DNA of 64,000 nucleotides from Chloroflexota bacterium (lineage in GTDB: Bacteria > Chloroflexota > Anaerolineae > Anaerolineales > Anaerolineaceae): assembly GCA_029561345.1 (NCBI GenBank), contig JAKQJC010000059.1:124001-188000 (forward strand), in the 5' to 3' direction. A model generated the notes under the pieces. That model worked only from the letters and a program-made list of their open reading frames with translations, did no database searches and was not told where the DNA came from. The position numbers and the translations under genes are program-made. Positions 37,398 to 46,391 of the stretch are shown in pieces (the stretch's first letter is position 1; the number at the start of each line of letters is the position of its first letter).

Positions 37398-38138
37398 TTA
37401 AATCAGGTGGCGTCCACCGTCGAGGTGGAGGATTTCACCTGTGATATAAGCAGGACCGGTGAGGAGGAAATGGGCGGCCTGGGCAACTTCATCCAGGCCG
37501 GCCCAACGGTTAGCGGGGATGAGCTTGAGCAGGTTGGGGCTGAACTGACCATCGGCCGGAGGCAGAATGGCGCCAAGCGCCAGACCGTTGACCGTGATGC
37601 GGGGGGCCAGGGCTGCCGCTGAGGAGCGGGTGAGGGCGGCAAGGGCGGCTTTGCTGATGGTATAGGGGAAATGATCTGCCGTCGGGCGCAGGGCGCGCCA
37701 ATCGAGGATATTGAGGATGCGGCCGGTCTGGGGTTCGGGCAGCAGGCGGGCAAAAGCCTGAGTGAGGAAAAACGGCGCGCTGAGGTTCAGGTTGAGGGTG
37801 TTTTCCCAATCTTCGGGGGAGGTATCGGCCAGCGAGTGGGTTTCATAGATGGAGGCACTGTTGATCAGGATGGAAGGTGGGCTGATGGCAAAGGCGCGGG
37901 GCATCAGGGCGCGGGCGGTTTCCGGCTGGCTGAGATCTGCCTGGAGCAAATGCACTTTACGGCCAAGCTGCTCAATTTCGCGGCCGGTCTCTTCGGCTTC
38001 AGCCTGAGAGCGGCTGTAATGCAGGATGATATCTGCGCCAGCCCTTGCAGCGGCAAGGGCCAGAATTTTGCCAACGCGGTGCGCACCGCCGGTGATGAGG
38101 GCTGTCTGGCCGGAGAGAGGTAGATCTGCCTGATTCAT
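37398..38138 (-). CDS. Short-chain dehydrogenase, pteridine-reductase-like (FolM type)
   Basis: A 246-residue SDR with the cofactor motif ALITGGAHRVGKILA, the NSAS motif, catalytic Ser/Asp region ILDWRA, and YTISKAALAALTRS (YxxxK). The GGAxRxG form of the glycine loop is characteristic of PTR1/FolM pteridine reductases. Directly upstream of folB and folK, it probably reduces dihydropterin or dihydrofolate and may replace FolA. Substrate assignment is from motif and context. Confidence 0.8.
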   Translation of the reverse strand: MNQADLPLSGQTALITGGAHRVGKILALAAARAGADIILHYSRSQAEAEETGREIEQLGRKVHLLQADLSQPETARALMPRAFAISPPSILINSASIYETHSLADTSPEDWENTLNLNLSAPFFLTQAFARLLPEPQTGRILNILDWRALRPTADHFPYTISKAALAALTRSSAAALAPRITVNGLALGAILPPADGQFSPNLLKLIPANRWAGLDEVAQAAHFLLTGPAYITGEILHLDGGRHLI

Positions 38139-38156
38139 ACACCAATTGTACCTGAT

Positions 38157-38187
38157 TTAACACAAGCGCGCAAAAATAAGGTATAAT
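38157..38187 (+). promoter_or_regulatory. Promoter of the ECF S-component gene
   Basis: TATAAT (38182-38187) is perfect. TTAACA (38157-38162) is 19 bases upstream, slightly too far, so the -35 is uncertain. The leader to the ATG at 38237 is about 43 bases and shows no evident riboswitch fold. Confidence 0.5.
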
Positions 38188-38236
38188 CATAGAAATAGTT
38201 CAAACATTAACTGTTTCTTGATTGAGAGAGGAACCC

Positions 38237-38797
38237 ATGCCACAAAATCGTACCCGTAAAATTGCTGTTGCCGGTATTCTGGGCGCGGTCAGCGTCCTTC
38301 TGGGCATCACGCACTGGGGCTTCATCCCCTGGTTTGGCGGCATTTCGCTGACCATCATGCATGTGCCGGTCATCATTGGCGCCATCCTTGAGGGGCCAGT
38401 GGTTGGCCTGGTGATTGGCCTGATTTTTGGCCTGTTCAGCCTGATTCAGGCAGCGGTTGCGCCAACCGCTCCAGCGGATGTTTGGTTTACCAATCCGCTG
38501 CTATCTGTGCTGCCGCGGCTTTTCATCGGCCCGGCTGCCTGGCTGGCCTGGAAAGCTCTCAGCCGCTGGAAGGTGGCTGGGATCATTGCCGCCGGTCTGG
38601 CAGGCAGCCTGACCAATACGATTCTGGTGCTGACCATGATCGGCGTGCTGGGTTTCCTGCCCAGTTTTGAGGTTCTGGCGGGTATCGCCGTGACCAACGG
38701 CATACCGGAAATGTTTGTTTCCACTTTGGTGGTGGTGCTGGTGATGGGAGCCTGGTGGCGGATGAATTTGCGAAAAAAGGCAGGCTCTGATTTATAG
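38237..38797 (+). CDS. ECF transporter S component (substrate-specific)
   Basis: A 186-residue protein with about six transmembrane segments and the S-component pattern near helices 1-3 (GITHWGFIPWFGGISLTIMH, then GAILEGPVVGLVIGLIFG). S components bind a vitamin or metal and dock on the T/A module, which is encoded convergently just downstream. Substrate is unknown; proximity to folate genes makes folate one option, but the sequence resembles the general pantothenate/other-vitamin branch equally. The ATG at 38237 has GAGAGGAA upstream. Confidence 0.85.
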   Translation: MPQNRTRKIAVAGILGAVSVLLGITHWGFIPWFGGISLTIMHVPVIIGAILEGPVVGLVIGLIFGLFSLIQAAVAPTAPADVWFTNPLLSVLPRLFIGPAAWLAWKALSRWKVAGIIAAGLAGSLTNTILVLTMIGVLGFLPSFEVLAGIAVTNGIPEMFVSTLVVVLVMGAWWRMNLRKKAGSDL

Positions 38798-38809
38798 CTG
38801 GAAGTTATT

Positions 38810-39628
38810 TTAGAGAATTAGGATTGCCAGAGATGCCGCGATGCTCAGGACCAGGGCCGCGGCATCTTTTATTTTCAGGGTCAAAACCTTGCGGCAGGTG
38901 CGCTGAGGGTGGATGCCGTAGGCGCGGGCATCCATGGCCAGGGCCAGGTTTTCAGCGCGGCGCAGGCTGATGGTAAGCAGGGGAATGAGCAGGGGAATGA
39001 TTTGCCGGGCGCGCTGAATCAGGCTGCCCTGGCTGGCGCCCCAGGCGGCGCCGCGCGAAGCCTGGGCGCGGGCAATGCGCTCAGCGGTCTGGGTGAGCAG
39101 AGGCAGGTAACGCAGGGTGACCTGGATGATCTGGATAAGATCGTTAACCGGAATGCGCAGGGCTGCCAGCGGTGAAAGCAGGCTTTGCAGGGCCACGGTG
39201 ATATCAGAAGCCGACAGGACAAAAGAAGTGAGATTCAGCAGCATCATCAGCACAACGAAGCGCAGGATCAGCAGCCCGGCAATGTAGAGATCCGTCCATG
39301 ATAAAACGAGCGGACCAAGGGAGAACAGGATGCCGCGATCCACATAGGGATTGAAGACGATCTGCATCAGGGCCAGGAGGAGGATGAAAGGGATGGAGAC
39401 GAGGAGAGATTTGAGACCCAGGGCAAAGGGCACCCGCGCCAGCTTGAAACCCAACAGGAGGATAAAGAATCCAGCCACCAGCCCCCAGAGCTGGGTGCTG
39501 AAAATGGCCGCGCTGATCAAACACAGGCTGCAAAGCAGGCGAATGCGCGGGTCGAGGCGGTGGATGGGGGAATCCAGCGGCAGGTACTGCCCGGTGGGCA
39601 GGGAGCGCATGAGCTCAAAATCATTCAT
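38810..39628 (-). CDS. ecfT: ECF transporter T component (EcfT/CbiQ family)
   Basis: A 272-residue transmembrane protein that couples the S component to the ATPases. It has the coupling motif ASRGAAWG (an ARG-type motif, in ARAQASRGAA) and the C-terminal AMDARAYG motif, both diagnostic for EcfT. The ATG at 39628 has GGAGG 6 bases upstream and overlaps the ATPase gene end by 8 bases. The longer frame starts at a TTG inside that gene. Confidence 0.92.
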   Translation of the reverse strand: MNDFELMRSLPTGQYLPLDSPIHRLDPRIRLLCSLCLISAAIFSTQLWGLVAGFFILLLGFKLARVPFALGLKSLLVSIPFILLLALMQIVFNPYVDRGILFSLGPLVLSWTDLYIAGLLILRFVVLMMLLNLTSFVLSASDITVALQSLLSPLAALRIPVNDLIQIIQVTLRYLPLLTQTAERIARAQASRGAAWGASQGSLIQRARQIIPLLIPLLTISLRRAENLALAMDARAYGIHPQRTCRKVLTLKIKDAAALVLSIAASLAILIL

Positions 39629-41360
39629 GACCGACCTCCAGGGCCTGCTCAAGGCCGGCGTAAGTCAGGGCAATTTGAGGCAGATCCCAGCCGCGGCGCT
39701 GCAGGGCAAGAGAAATGCGCGTGGCGGGCGGGGGCTCCAGGTGGGCCGTTTCCAGCAGGGGCAGGTCAGAAAAAATGCTCTGGGCCAGGCCAAAGCGTTC
39801 CAGGCGCCCGCGGTTGAACACGGCCATATGAGAAGCCAGAGAAGCCAGGTCTTCCATGTGATGGGAGGAAAGAATCAGGGTGATGCCGTTTTCCTGCAAA
39901 GCATGGAAGTGCTGGAGCAGATCCAGCCGCGACTGTGGGTCGAGGCCGGCGGTGGGCTCATCGAGCAGCAGCATGCGCGGTTTGAGGGCCAGGGTGGACG
40001 CCAGGGCCACCTTGCGGCGTTCCCCGCCGCTGAGGTAGACCAGGGGACGGTCTTTATAGGTGGCAAAATCGAGGCCGCAGAGCGCCATGGCCCATTTCAC
40101 CCGTTCTTTAAGGGTTTCTCCATTGGGAAGCGGGCCGATCTGGCGCGGACCAAAAGCGATCTCATCGCCAGTGAAGTGCTCAAAGAACTGGGCTTCAGGA
40201 TTTTGAAAGACCAGGCCGACGAACTGGCAGATGGTTTTGCGATCCAGTTTGCTGGCTGAGAAATTGAAGGATCCAACCTGAACCTGGCCAGACTGCGGGC
40301 GCAGGATGCCGTTCAGATGCTGAAGGAAGGTGGATTTTCCGGACCCAGTGGCGCCGGCCAGGCCCAAGGAGGCGCCCCGTGGGAGGGTGAGCGAAATGTT
40401 TTCCAGCGCCAGGCTGGAGAGCGGGGTTCCCTGAAGATAGGTGTGGCTGAGATTTTTCACCTGCACAATGGCGTCAGTTGGATAACCCGTGGGTGCTTGG
40501 CTGCCTGAGAAGGCCGTGCGGGCAGGCAGAGAGGCGGTTTCAATGGCATTGAGCAGATCATCCAGAAGCAGCGGCTGGGCGGGCAGTCTCAACAACGGCT
40601 GGAGCAGACGGGCATACTTCAGGCCTTCCGGAGGTTCCAGTCCCAGGCTTTGGGTCAGGGTTTCATTCCTAAAGAGCTCCGCTGGAGGGCCATCATAGGT
40701 CAGCCGGCCATCACGCAGGGCAAGCACCCGGCTGGCCTGGGCTGCTTCTTCCATAAAGTGGGTGATGAACACCACAGCCATGCCCTGCCGGTTCAATTCT
40801 TTAAAAAGAGAAAAAACCTGGCGGCGGGTGAAAGGATCAAGCATGGTGGTGGCTTCATCGCAAATGAGACAGCGCGGCTGCATGGCCAGGGTTGAGGCGA
40901 TGGCCAGCCTTTGCACCTGTCCGCCTGAGAGGAGGTGTGGGGGTTTATTGCGAAATTCAGACAGGCCCGTCTGATCAAGAGCAGCATCTACCCGCCGCAT
41001 GATTTCAGGCTGCGGCAGGCGCAAATTTTCAGGCCCAAAAGCAGCATCTTCTTCAACGGTTGAGGCGACGATCTGGTCCTCAGGAAATTGAAAAATCATG
41101 CCAATGGTCTCACGCAGTTGGGCATGATGTGCTTTCAGGCGCGTGTCGCAGCTGTTGACCAGCACCTGTCCGGTGTGGGGTAAAAGGAGCCCGGAAATGA
41201 GGCGGGCAAAGGTGCTTTTACCAGCGCCGTTGGCACCAACGACAGCGATCCATTCGCCGGGGAATATATCGAGGGATTCAATATCAATCCGGCGGCTGTC
41301 CGGTTCATGCCGGTCATCCAGAAAATAAGTGAGGCGCGGAATGGAGATGATGGGTTTCAT
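39621..41360 (-). CDS. Fused ECF transporter ATPase (EcfA-EcfA' in one chain)
   Basis: A 579-residue protein with two complete ABC ATPase domains. Domain 1: Walker A GANGAGKST, signature LSGGQ, Walker B CLICDEATTMLD. Domain 2: GATGSGKST, LSGGE, LLLDEPTAGLD. Most ECF systems encode the two ATPases separately; the fused form is known in some lineages. With EcfT and the S component it makes a full group II or dedicated vitamin transporter. An ATG at 41360 begins MKPIISIPRLTYF. Confidence 0.92.
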   Translation of the reverse strand: MKPIISIPRLTYFLDDRHEPDSRRIDIESLDIFPGEWIAVVGANGAGKSTFARLISGLLLPHTGQVLVNSCDTRLKAHHAQLRETIGMIFQFPEDQIVASTVEEDAAFGPENLRLPQPEIMRRVDAALDQTGLSEFRNKPPHLLSGGQVQRLAIASTLAMQPRCLICDEATTMLDPFTRRQVFSLFKELNRQGMAVVFITHFMEEAAQASRVLALRDGRLTYDGPPAELFRNETLTQSLGLEPPEGLKYARLLQPLLRLPAQPLLLDDLLNAIETASLPARTAFSGSQAPTGYPTDAIVQVKNLSHTYLQGTPLSSLALENISLTLPRGASLGLAGATGSGKSTFLQHLNGILRPQSGQVQVGSFNFSASKLDRKTICQFVGLVFQNPEAQFFEHFTGDEIAFGPRQIGPLPNGETLKERVKWAMALCGLDFATYKDRPLVYLSGGERRKVALASTLALKPRMLLLDEPTAGLDPQSRLDLLQHFHALQENGITLILSSHHMEDLASLASHMAVFNRGRLERFGLAQSIFSDLPLLETAHLEPPPATRISLALQRRGWDLPQIALTYAGLEQALEVGHE

Positions 41361-41458
41361 AAAAATTTGTTAATCCATTTTACCATCAAGCAGGGCATCA
41401 GAGGGGTGAAAAAAGTTAATTGATTTATGAATCCGGAACCCGCTTGACTTTTTGGGGG

Positions 41459-41464
41459 TATAAT
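41459..41464 (+). promoter_or_regulatory. -10 box (TATAAT) for the aminotransferase gene
   Basis: A perfect TATAAT 44 bases before the ATG at 41509. The nearby TTGACT is only 9 bases upstream and cannot serve as its -35; no other -35 is clear. Confidence 0.4.
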
Positions 41465-41508
41465 AGAAGGGATATCAAACTGGCTGGAACAAAAAGGAAA
41501 ACAACGCA

Positions 41509-42663
41509 ATGGCTTCTTCATTTGATCAAATTATTGACCGCCGCAGTACAGAGTGCATCAAATGGAATGTTTATGATAAGGACGTTTTGCCGATGTGGGT
41601 GGCGGATATGGATTTCCGTTCTCCAGAGGCGGTCATTCAGGCATTGCGAGAACGGGTTGACCATGGGGTTTTTGGTTATCCGGGAGACCCGTTCAAACTT
41701 CGCGAGACCATTGTAGAGCGTCTTTACCGCCTTTATGACTGGAAAATTTCACCAGAAATGATTGTTTTCATGCCGGGGGTGGTGACGGGCTTTAACCTGA
41801 CCTGCCATGCCATGGCTCAGCCAGGGAAAGCCATTTTGATGCAGGTGCCGGTTTACTTTCCGTTTTTTGGAGCACCGACCAATGCGGGTATGGTGCGTCA
41901 GGAATATCAGCTGGTGCAGCGGGCTGACGGCTCATACGGCATTGATTTTGACGCCTTTGAGGCATCTTTCACGGATGATACGCGGATTTTCATGCTTTGC
42001 AATCCGCACAATCCGGTTGGCCGGGTGTTCAAGCGGGATGAACTGGTGAAAATGGCTGAAATTTGTCTGAAGCATGATGTTTTGATTTGCTCGGATGAAA
42101 TTCACTGCGATCTCATTTTCAAGGGCCATAAGCACCTTCCGATCGCCTCGCTCAGCCCTGAGGTGGCCCGTTCAACGGTGACCCTGATGGCGCCCAGTAA
42201 AACGTTCAATATTGCCGGGTTGGAATGCTCCTTTGCTGTGGTGGAAAATGAAGCCTTGCGCAATAAGATCCAGGCCGCCCGGCAGGGCATGGTGGGCGGT
42301 GTGAACCTGATGGGCCAGGTGGCTGCACTGGCTGCATACGAAGATGGTCAGGACTGGCTGAGTGAAGTGCTGGTTTACCTGGAGAAGAATCGCGACCTGA
42401 TTTGCAAGACGATCACGGAAGAAATTCCAGAATTGAAAGTGTGCGCTCCGGAAGGCACTTACCTGGCCTGGATTGACTGCCGGAACGCCGGGCTGGGCGA
42501 CAAACCTGCCGAAGCTCTGGTGAAGCAGGCGCGGGTCGGCATGAATGAAGGCGCGGTGTTTGGCAAGGGCGGCGAAGGTTTTGTGCGGATGAACTTTGGC
42601 TGCCCAACGGCCTATGTGGAGGAAAGCCTGAAACGGATCAGACAGGCGGTGCATGAGAGATAA
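41509..42663 (+). CDS. PLP-dependent aminotransferase / C-S lyase (MalY/PatB type)
   Basis: A 384-residue class I/II fold PLP enzyme. WVADMDFRSP near the N-terminus, CNPHNPVGRVF, SDEIHCDLIF and APSKTFNIAGLE (PLP lysine) are the MalY/PatB signature. Family members are cystathionine beta-lyases acting in methionine synthesis or cysteine desulfhydration, and some also have aminotransferase or regulatory roles. The stop overlaps the DUF218 gene by 11 bases. Confidence 0.9.
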   Translation: MASSFDQIIDRRSTECIKWNVYDKDVLPMWVADMDFRSPEAVIQALRERVDHGVFGYPGDPFKLRETIVERLYRLYDWKISPEMIVFMPGVVTGFNLTCHAMAQPGKAILMQVPVYFPFFGAPTNAGMVRQEYQLVQRADGSYGIDFDAFEASFTDDTRIFMLCNPHNPVGRVFKRDELVKMAEICLKHDVLICSDEIHCDLIFKGHKHLPIASLSPEVARSTVTLMAPSKTFNIAGLECSFAVVENEALRNKIQAARQGMVGGVNLMGQVAALAAYEDGQDWLSEVLVYLEKNRDLICKTITEEIPELKVCAPEGTYLAWIDCRNAGLGDKPAEALVKQARVGMNEGAVFGKGGEGFVRMNFGCPTAYVEESLKRIRQAVHER

Positions 42664-43243
42664 TAACCGCAGATCTGGCTGCCTGAAGGGAATATTGATC
42701 CTGGCGGTTGTGCTGGCGGGCGGCTTTTTTGCCCTTTGGGGGGCGGGTGGATTGCTGATTATTGCCGACCCGCTCACCAATGCGGATGCGGTGGTGGTTT
42801 TGAGCGGTGGGGAGGGGCGGCTGGCCTATGCCGCTGACCTGTACAGGAAAGGTTACGCCGGGGCCGTGGTGATCACTGACACCGGATTGGCAGGCATTCG
42901 CAGCGCGGATGAACGAGAAGCCTGGCGTCAGGATGTGGACGAAGAGGATGTCTGGCTGGCACCCGGCCATGCCAGCAACACAATTGGTGAAGCACAGGCA
43001 GTGCGCAAACTGGCGCAGGAAAAGAATATTGAAAGTTTGATTATTGTCACGGATGGTTTTCACACCCAGCGCACCCGCTTGATTTTCCTGCGTGAGGTTG
43101 GTTCGATGGGCGTCAAAATTATCGTGCGGCCGGTGCCGGGCCACTGGTATCAATCCACCACCTGGTGGTTGAGCCTGGCCGGCTGGCGAGAGACTTTTTC
43201 GGAATATGCCAAGATTGCTCTCTACATTTTTTCGGGACAATGA
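42653..43243 (+). CDS. DUF218 / YdcF-ElyC-SanA family membrane-anchored protein
   Basis: A 196-residue protein with one N-terminal transmembrane helix (residues about 12-35) and a DUF218 domain. It has ADAVVVLSGG, NTIGEAQAVRKL, VTDGFHTQRTRLIF and the RPVPGHWYQ stretch. Family members are tied to envelope polysaccharide or lipid-carrier metabolism (ElyC, SanA) or bind SAM (YdcF). It overlaps the aminotransferase gene and ends at a terminator. Confidence 0.88.
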   Translation: MRDNNRRSGCLKGILILAVVLAGGFFALWGAGGLLIIADPLTNADAVVVLSGGEGRLAYAADLYRKGYAGAVVITDTGLAGIRSADEREAWRQDVDEEDVWLAPGHASNTIGEAQAVRKLAQEKNIESLIIVTDGFHTQRTRLIFLREVGSMGVKIIVRPVPGHWYQSTTWWLSLAGWRETFSEYAKIALYIFSGQ

Positions 43244-43253
43244 TTTATGAAAA

Positions 43254-43287
43254 AAAACACCGTTACCTGTGAAGATAACGGTGTTTT
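43254..43287. terminator. Bidirectional terminator between DUF218 and csp genes
   Basis: A perfect 12-bp stem (AAAACACCGTTA at 43254-43265 with 43276-43287), with an A run before and GTTTTTT after. It serves the plus-strand DUF218 gene and the minus-strand cold-shock gene. Confidence 0.88.
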
Positions 43288-43305
43288 GTTTTTTCGGTGG
43301 ATTGC

Positions 43306-43515
43306 CTAAAGGGGTTGAACCTCGGCGGCCTGAAGGCCTTTGGGGCCCTGCTCGATAGAAAATTCAACTTTATCGCCCTGTTTTAAACGTTTGTAGCCAT
43401 CCATTTTGACAGCGGAAAAGTGAACAAATACATCATCGCCATCTTCACGACCGATGAAACCATAACCCTTGGCGGCGTTGAACCAGCGCACGATTCCTAC
43501 ATAACGTTCCGACAT
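43306..43515 (-). CDS. Cold-shock protein (CspA family)
   Basis: A 69-residue single-stranded nucleic-acid-binding protein. RNP1 (KGYGFIGRE) and RNP2 (VFVHFSAV) are intact, and the end ([14 protein letters not shown]) is typical. The ATG at 43515 has GGAG about 10 bases upstream. The longer open frame to 44052 runs through a promoter and the opposite gene and is spurious. A leader of about 50 bases precedes it. Confidence 0.95.
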   Translation of the reverse strand: MSERYVGIVRWFNAAKGYGFIGREDGDDVFVHFSAVKMDGYKRLKQGDKVEFSIEQGPKGLQAAEVQPL

Positions 43516-43573
43516 ATGACTTACACTCCATCTTTCTGAATATTTCGGTGTCAATTTCTTGCACCGGGAAGAG

Positions 43574-43602
43574 AGTTTATACCTTTCCGTTTTCTCTGTC
43601 AA
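43574..43602 (-). promoter_or_regulatory. csp promoter
   Basis: On the minus strand TTGACA (43602-43597), 17 bases and TAAACT (43579-43574). The same -10 sequence occurs in the hydrogenase promoter. The predicted leader is about 50 bases, shorter than in E. coli cspA. Confidence 0.75.
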
Positions 43603-43737
43603 GACTGGATTTTTTTCCAGGGAAAAGATTGCCGGGCTGGCAGAAAAGGAGGGCATTTGCCAGGTTTTCATTTTTCCTCTGAGAGAGGTTGGTATATAAT
43701 CGTGAAAGGGTTTAATCCAAGATGTGAGGAGCTTGCG

Positions 43738-44532
43738 ATGAAAGTTTATATCAGTGCGGATATTGAAGGCGTTACGGGGGTCACCCATTGGGATGAGACC
43801 GAGGCTGGCAAAAGCGATTACGAGGCTGCCCGCGAGCAGATGACGGCGGAGGTGGCGGCGGCCTGCGAAGGCGCGCTGGACGCAGGCGCAACCGAAATAT
43901 GGGTCAAAGATGCGCATGACAGCGCGCGGAACATCATTGCCGACCGCCTGCCCCGCGAGGCTCGTCTGATTCGCGGTTGGAGCGGGCACCCATTCATGAT
44001 GATGCAGGAACTCGATGCCACTTTCAAGGCAGCAGCTCTGATTGGTTATCACTCCAGGATGGGTTCAGCGGGTAATCCCTTATCCCACACCATGTCAGGG
44101 AACGTGACCTGGGTCAAGATCAACGGCGAACCAGCTTCAGAATTTAAATTGTGCGCATACACGGCAGCCCTGACACAGGTTCCACTGGTGTTTGTTTCGG
44201 GTGATAGGGGATTATGTGATGAGGTTGGCCAATTCAATCCGAACATCACAACCCTGGCAGTCAAGGAGGGAGTGGGAAATTCCACCATCAACCTTCACCC
44301 TGAGGCGGTCGTTGAACAGATGCGGTCGGGGGTTGCCAGGGGAGTGGCCAATGCGGGACAGTGCCTGCTGGCGCTTCCGGATCATTTCAGCGTGGAAGTG
44401 CGTTTCCGCCGGCCTGAACGCGCCTATCAATTCGGTTTTTTCCCGGGTGTGCGCCAGATTGACCCTTGCACGGTGCAGCTTGAAGAGGCTGATTTCTTTG
44501 AAGTGATGCGTTTTTTTGTTTTTGCCCTGTAG
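43738..44532 (+). CDS. dppA: M55-family D-aminopeptidase (DppA-like)
   Basis: A 264-residue zinc peptidase. The DppA metal ligands are visible: Asp8 and Glu10 in SADIEG, His60 in KDAHDS, and the His of IGYHSRMGS. The probable nucleophile region is PLSHTMSGN. Family members release D-alanine from D-Ala-containing peptides and may recycle peptidoglycan fragments. The ATG at 43738 has GAGGAG upstream; the longer frame overlaps the csp promoter region. Confidence 0.92.
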   Translation: MKVYISADIEGVTGVTHWDETEAGKSDYEAAREQMTAEVAAACEGALDAGATEIWVKDAHDSARNIIADRLPREARLIRGWSGHPFMMMQELDATFKAAALIGYHSRMGSAGNPLSHTMSGNVTWVKINGEPASEFKLCAYTAALTQVPLVFVSGDRGLCDEVGQFNPNITTLAVKEGVGNSTINLHPEAVVEQMRSGVARGVANAGQCLLALPDHFSVEVRFRRPERAYQFGFFPGVRQIDPCTVQLEEADFFEVMRFFVFAL

Positions 44533-44540
44533 GTTTGAAG

Positions 44541-45098
44541 ATGAAGACACAATTCAGTTCTGAAACTGAAAAGCAGATTCGCGCGCGCATCGTCACGGCA
44601 GCCTGCCTGTGCCTGAGCCTGGTAGTCATCGCCGTGATTGGCGGGTGGGCTGTGACGGGCACACTGACCGATTGGGAAACAGTGGCCGGCGGGGTGATTT
44701 TTATCGCCATTCTGGCGGGTCTCGCCGTATTGGCGCGGCGCAAATACCCTGAATGGGCGGCAGGGATTTTGGCAGGCCTGCTGTTTTTAATGGTGAGCGC
44801 TGACGTGGCTTATTATGGCTTAGGATCACCATCCGCCATGGCTTTTCTGCTGCCTGTGATGCTGACGGCCTGCATTTTTGGAAGCAAACCAGGGCTGGCG
44901 GCTGCGGCTCTGGCGGCCGGGGTGGTTTTCTGCGTGGCCTGGGCCAGCCTGAACGGCAGCCTGGCTGTGGCCGCCCCGGTTGATATCTCTCATCTGAGTT
45001 ACAACGCACCGGTCATCAGCGTCATTTTGCTGTTTTGCGGCGGGGTGAGCGGATATGCTGTTGAGCTCTGGCGGCGCGATAGGTGTGGGGCGGGGTAA
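44541..45098 (+). CDS. Small polytopic membrane protein, sensor-like membrane domain
   Basis: A 185-residue protein with about five to six hydrophobic helices and a short charged tail (ELWRRDRCGAG). It looks like the membrane sensory part of a histidine kinase without the kinase domain, but I recognise no named family. It starts 8 bases after the dppA stop at ATG 44541, so it is probably in the same operon. Confidence 0.6.
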   Translation: MKTQFSSETEKQIRARIVTAACLCLSLVVIAVIGGWAVTGTLTDWETVAGGVIFIAILAGLAVLARRKYPEWAAGILAGLLFLMVSADVAYYGLGSPSAMAFLLPVMLTACIFGSKPGLAAAALAAGVVFCVAWASLNGSLAVAAPVDISHLSYNAPVISVILLFCGGVSGYAVELWRRDRCGAG

Positions 45099-45269
45099 AC
45101 CAGCCCATTCAGGCCGTTGGGGCCGGCAGCACAAAATTTAAATTCCCTTTGTGGTGGAACAAAACCGTCTAAAAGGGCGTTTTTTGATTTCTGGTTCACT
45201 GACATGCCTTTTTCGACCGCCGTAATGAAAGAAAAACGCCAGCCATATTAAATGATTTGGAAAAACCTA

Positions 45270-45337
45270 TTGACTTTCAGTTTTGATTGTTGTATCATAA
45301 TGTTATCGATAACGGGAACGATAACGGGAACGATAAC
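45270..45337 (+). promoter_or_regulatory. lacI-type regulator promoter with GATAAC operator array
   Basis: TTGACT (45270-45275), 17 bases and TATCAT (45293-45298). Overlapping the transcription start is a perfect 12-bp palindrome GTTATCGATAAC (45302-45313), which resembles LacI-family operators. Its right half GATAAC recurs at 45320-45325 and 45332-45337, giving three half-sites 12 bases apart separated by GGGAAC. Autoregulation by the encoded repressor is likely. Confidence 0.7.
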
Positions 45338-45341
45338 AAAT

Positions 45342-46391
45342 ATGATCAAACACAAACGGCCAAACATCAAACAAGTTGCCCTGGCAGCAGGCGTATCCAC
45401 GCAGACCGTTTCACGTGTGATGAATGACCGGCCGGATGTTTCCCCTGAAACCCGTGAACGGGTGCAAAAAATTATTGGAGATCTGGGTTACCAGCCCAGC
45501 GCACTGGCGCGCAGCCTGATCCAACAGCGCAGCTACACCTTGGGAGTGGTCACTGCGGGTTTGAAGTATATCGGACCGGCGCGCACACTCAGCGGCATCA
45601 CCAATGCGGCTGAGGAATTTGGCTATTCTCTTCTGTTGAAAGAACTTCCCAGGTTTGATGTTACGCATGTGCTGCCTATTTTGCAAGAATTCATCTCTCA
45701 TCATGCCGATGGGGTGATCTGGGCAGTGCCCGAAGTGGGTGATAACCGCGAGTGGTTGAACCAGCCGCCAGCTGACCTGGAAGTTCCGATGGTCTTTTTG
45801 ACCATGCAGCCACGGGAAAACATTCCGGTGGTGTCCATTGATAATTACCAGGGCGGGCGCATGGCAATGTCGCACCTTCTGGACCAGGGCTACCGTCACA
45901 TCGGACATATATCAGGTCCGTTGGATTGGTGGGAAGCCCGCCAGAGAAAAGCCGCCTGGCAGGATGCCCTGCAGGAAAATAATATAGAGGTCAGGGAGTC
46001 GTACTGGGTGGAAGGCAACTGGTCTTCTGCCAGCGGCGCCCAGGCCATCGAGAAGCTGTTCCAACAATATCCGGAGATGGACGCGGTTTTTGCAGCTAAT
46101 GATCAAATGGCACTGAGCGTTATTCAAGCGGCCTATCAAAGAAATAAACGCATCCCGCAGGATATTGGTGTTGTGGGTTTTGACAATATTTCGGAATCGC
46201 CATTTTTTTGCCCGGCATTGACCACGGTCCAATCTGAACAATATACAGTGGGCAGAATGGCGGTTGAAGAAATGATCAAAATCATTGAGCCGGGTAAAAA
46301 ACAAGAACAGGAAAGCGATCACCCGACACCCATCATGCTGACGCCGACGCTGGTTGTGCGGCAGAGTTCGCTGAAACAGCAGGTGCATTAG
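45342..46391 (+). CDS. LacI-family transcriptional regulator of the arabinose unit
   Basis: A 349-residue repressor. The N-terminal helix-turn-helix reads IKQVALAAGVSTQTVSRVMN, with the hinge helix YQPSALARSL. The periplasmic-binding-like sugar domain follows (VSIDNYQGGRMAMSHLLDQG, FAANDQMALSVIQA, VGFDN). It precedes the transporter and araBAD genes, so the inducer is probably L-arabinose or a related furanose. The ATG at 45342 follows the operator array; the longer frame would translate the operators. Confidence 0.93.
   Translation: MIKHKRPNIKQVALAAGVSTQTVSRVMNDRPDVSPETRERVQKIIGDLGYQPSALARSLIQQRSYTLGVVTAGLKYIGPARTLSGITNAAEEFGYSLLLKELPRFDVTHVLPILQEFISHHADGVIWAVPEVGDNREWLNQPPADLEVPMVFLTMQPRENIPVVSIDNYQGGRMAMSHLLDQGYRHIGHISGPLDWWEARQRKAAWQDALQENNIEVRESYWVEGNWSSASGAQAIEKLFQQYPEMDAVFAANDQMALSVIQAAYQRNKRIPQDIGVVGFDNISESPFFCPALTTVQSEQYTVGRMAVEEMIKIIEPGKKQEQESDHPTPIMLTPTLVVRQSSLKQQVH

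Noticed and set aside
41444-41464. TTGACT with TATAAT as one promoter for the aminotransferase gene
   Set aside because: The spacer is only 9 bases, too short for sigma-70-type recognition; only the -10 box was kept.
43516-44052. N-terminal extension of the cold-shock gene to 248 codons
   Set aside because: It would include its own promoter and run opposite dppA; a 69-residue Csp with a full ribosome site is complete.
45302-45337. CRISPR-like array
   Set aside because: Only three 6-base units with 6-base spacers; this is an operator pattern, and no cas genes are present.
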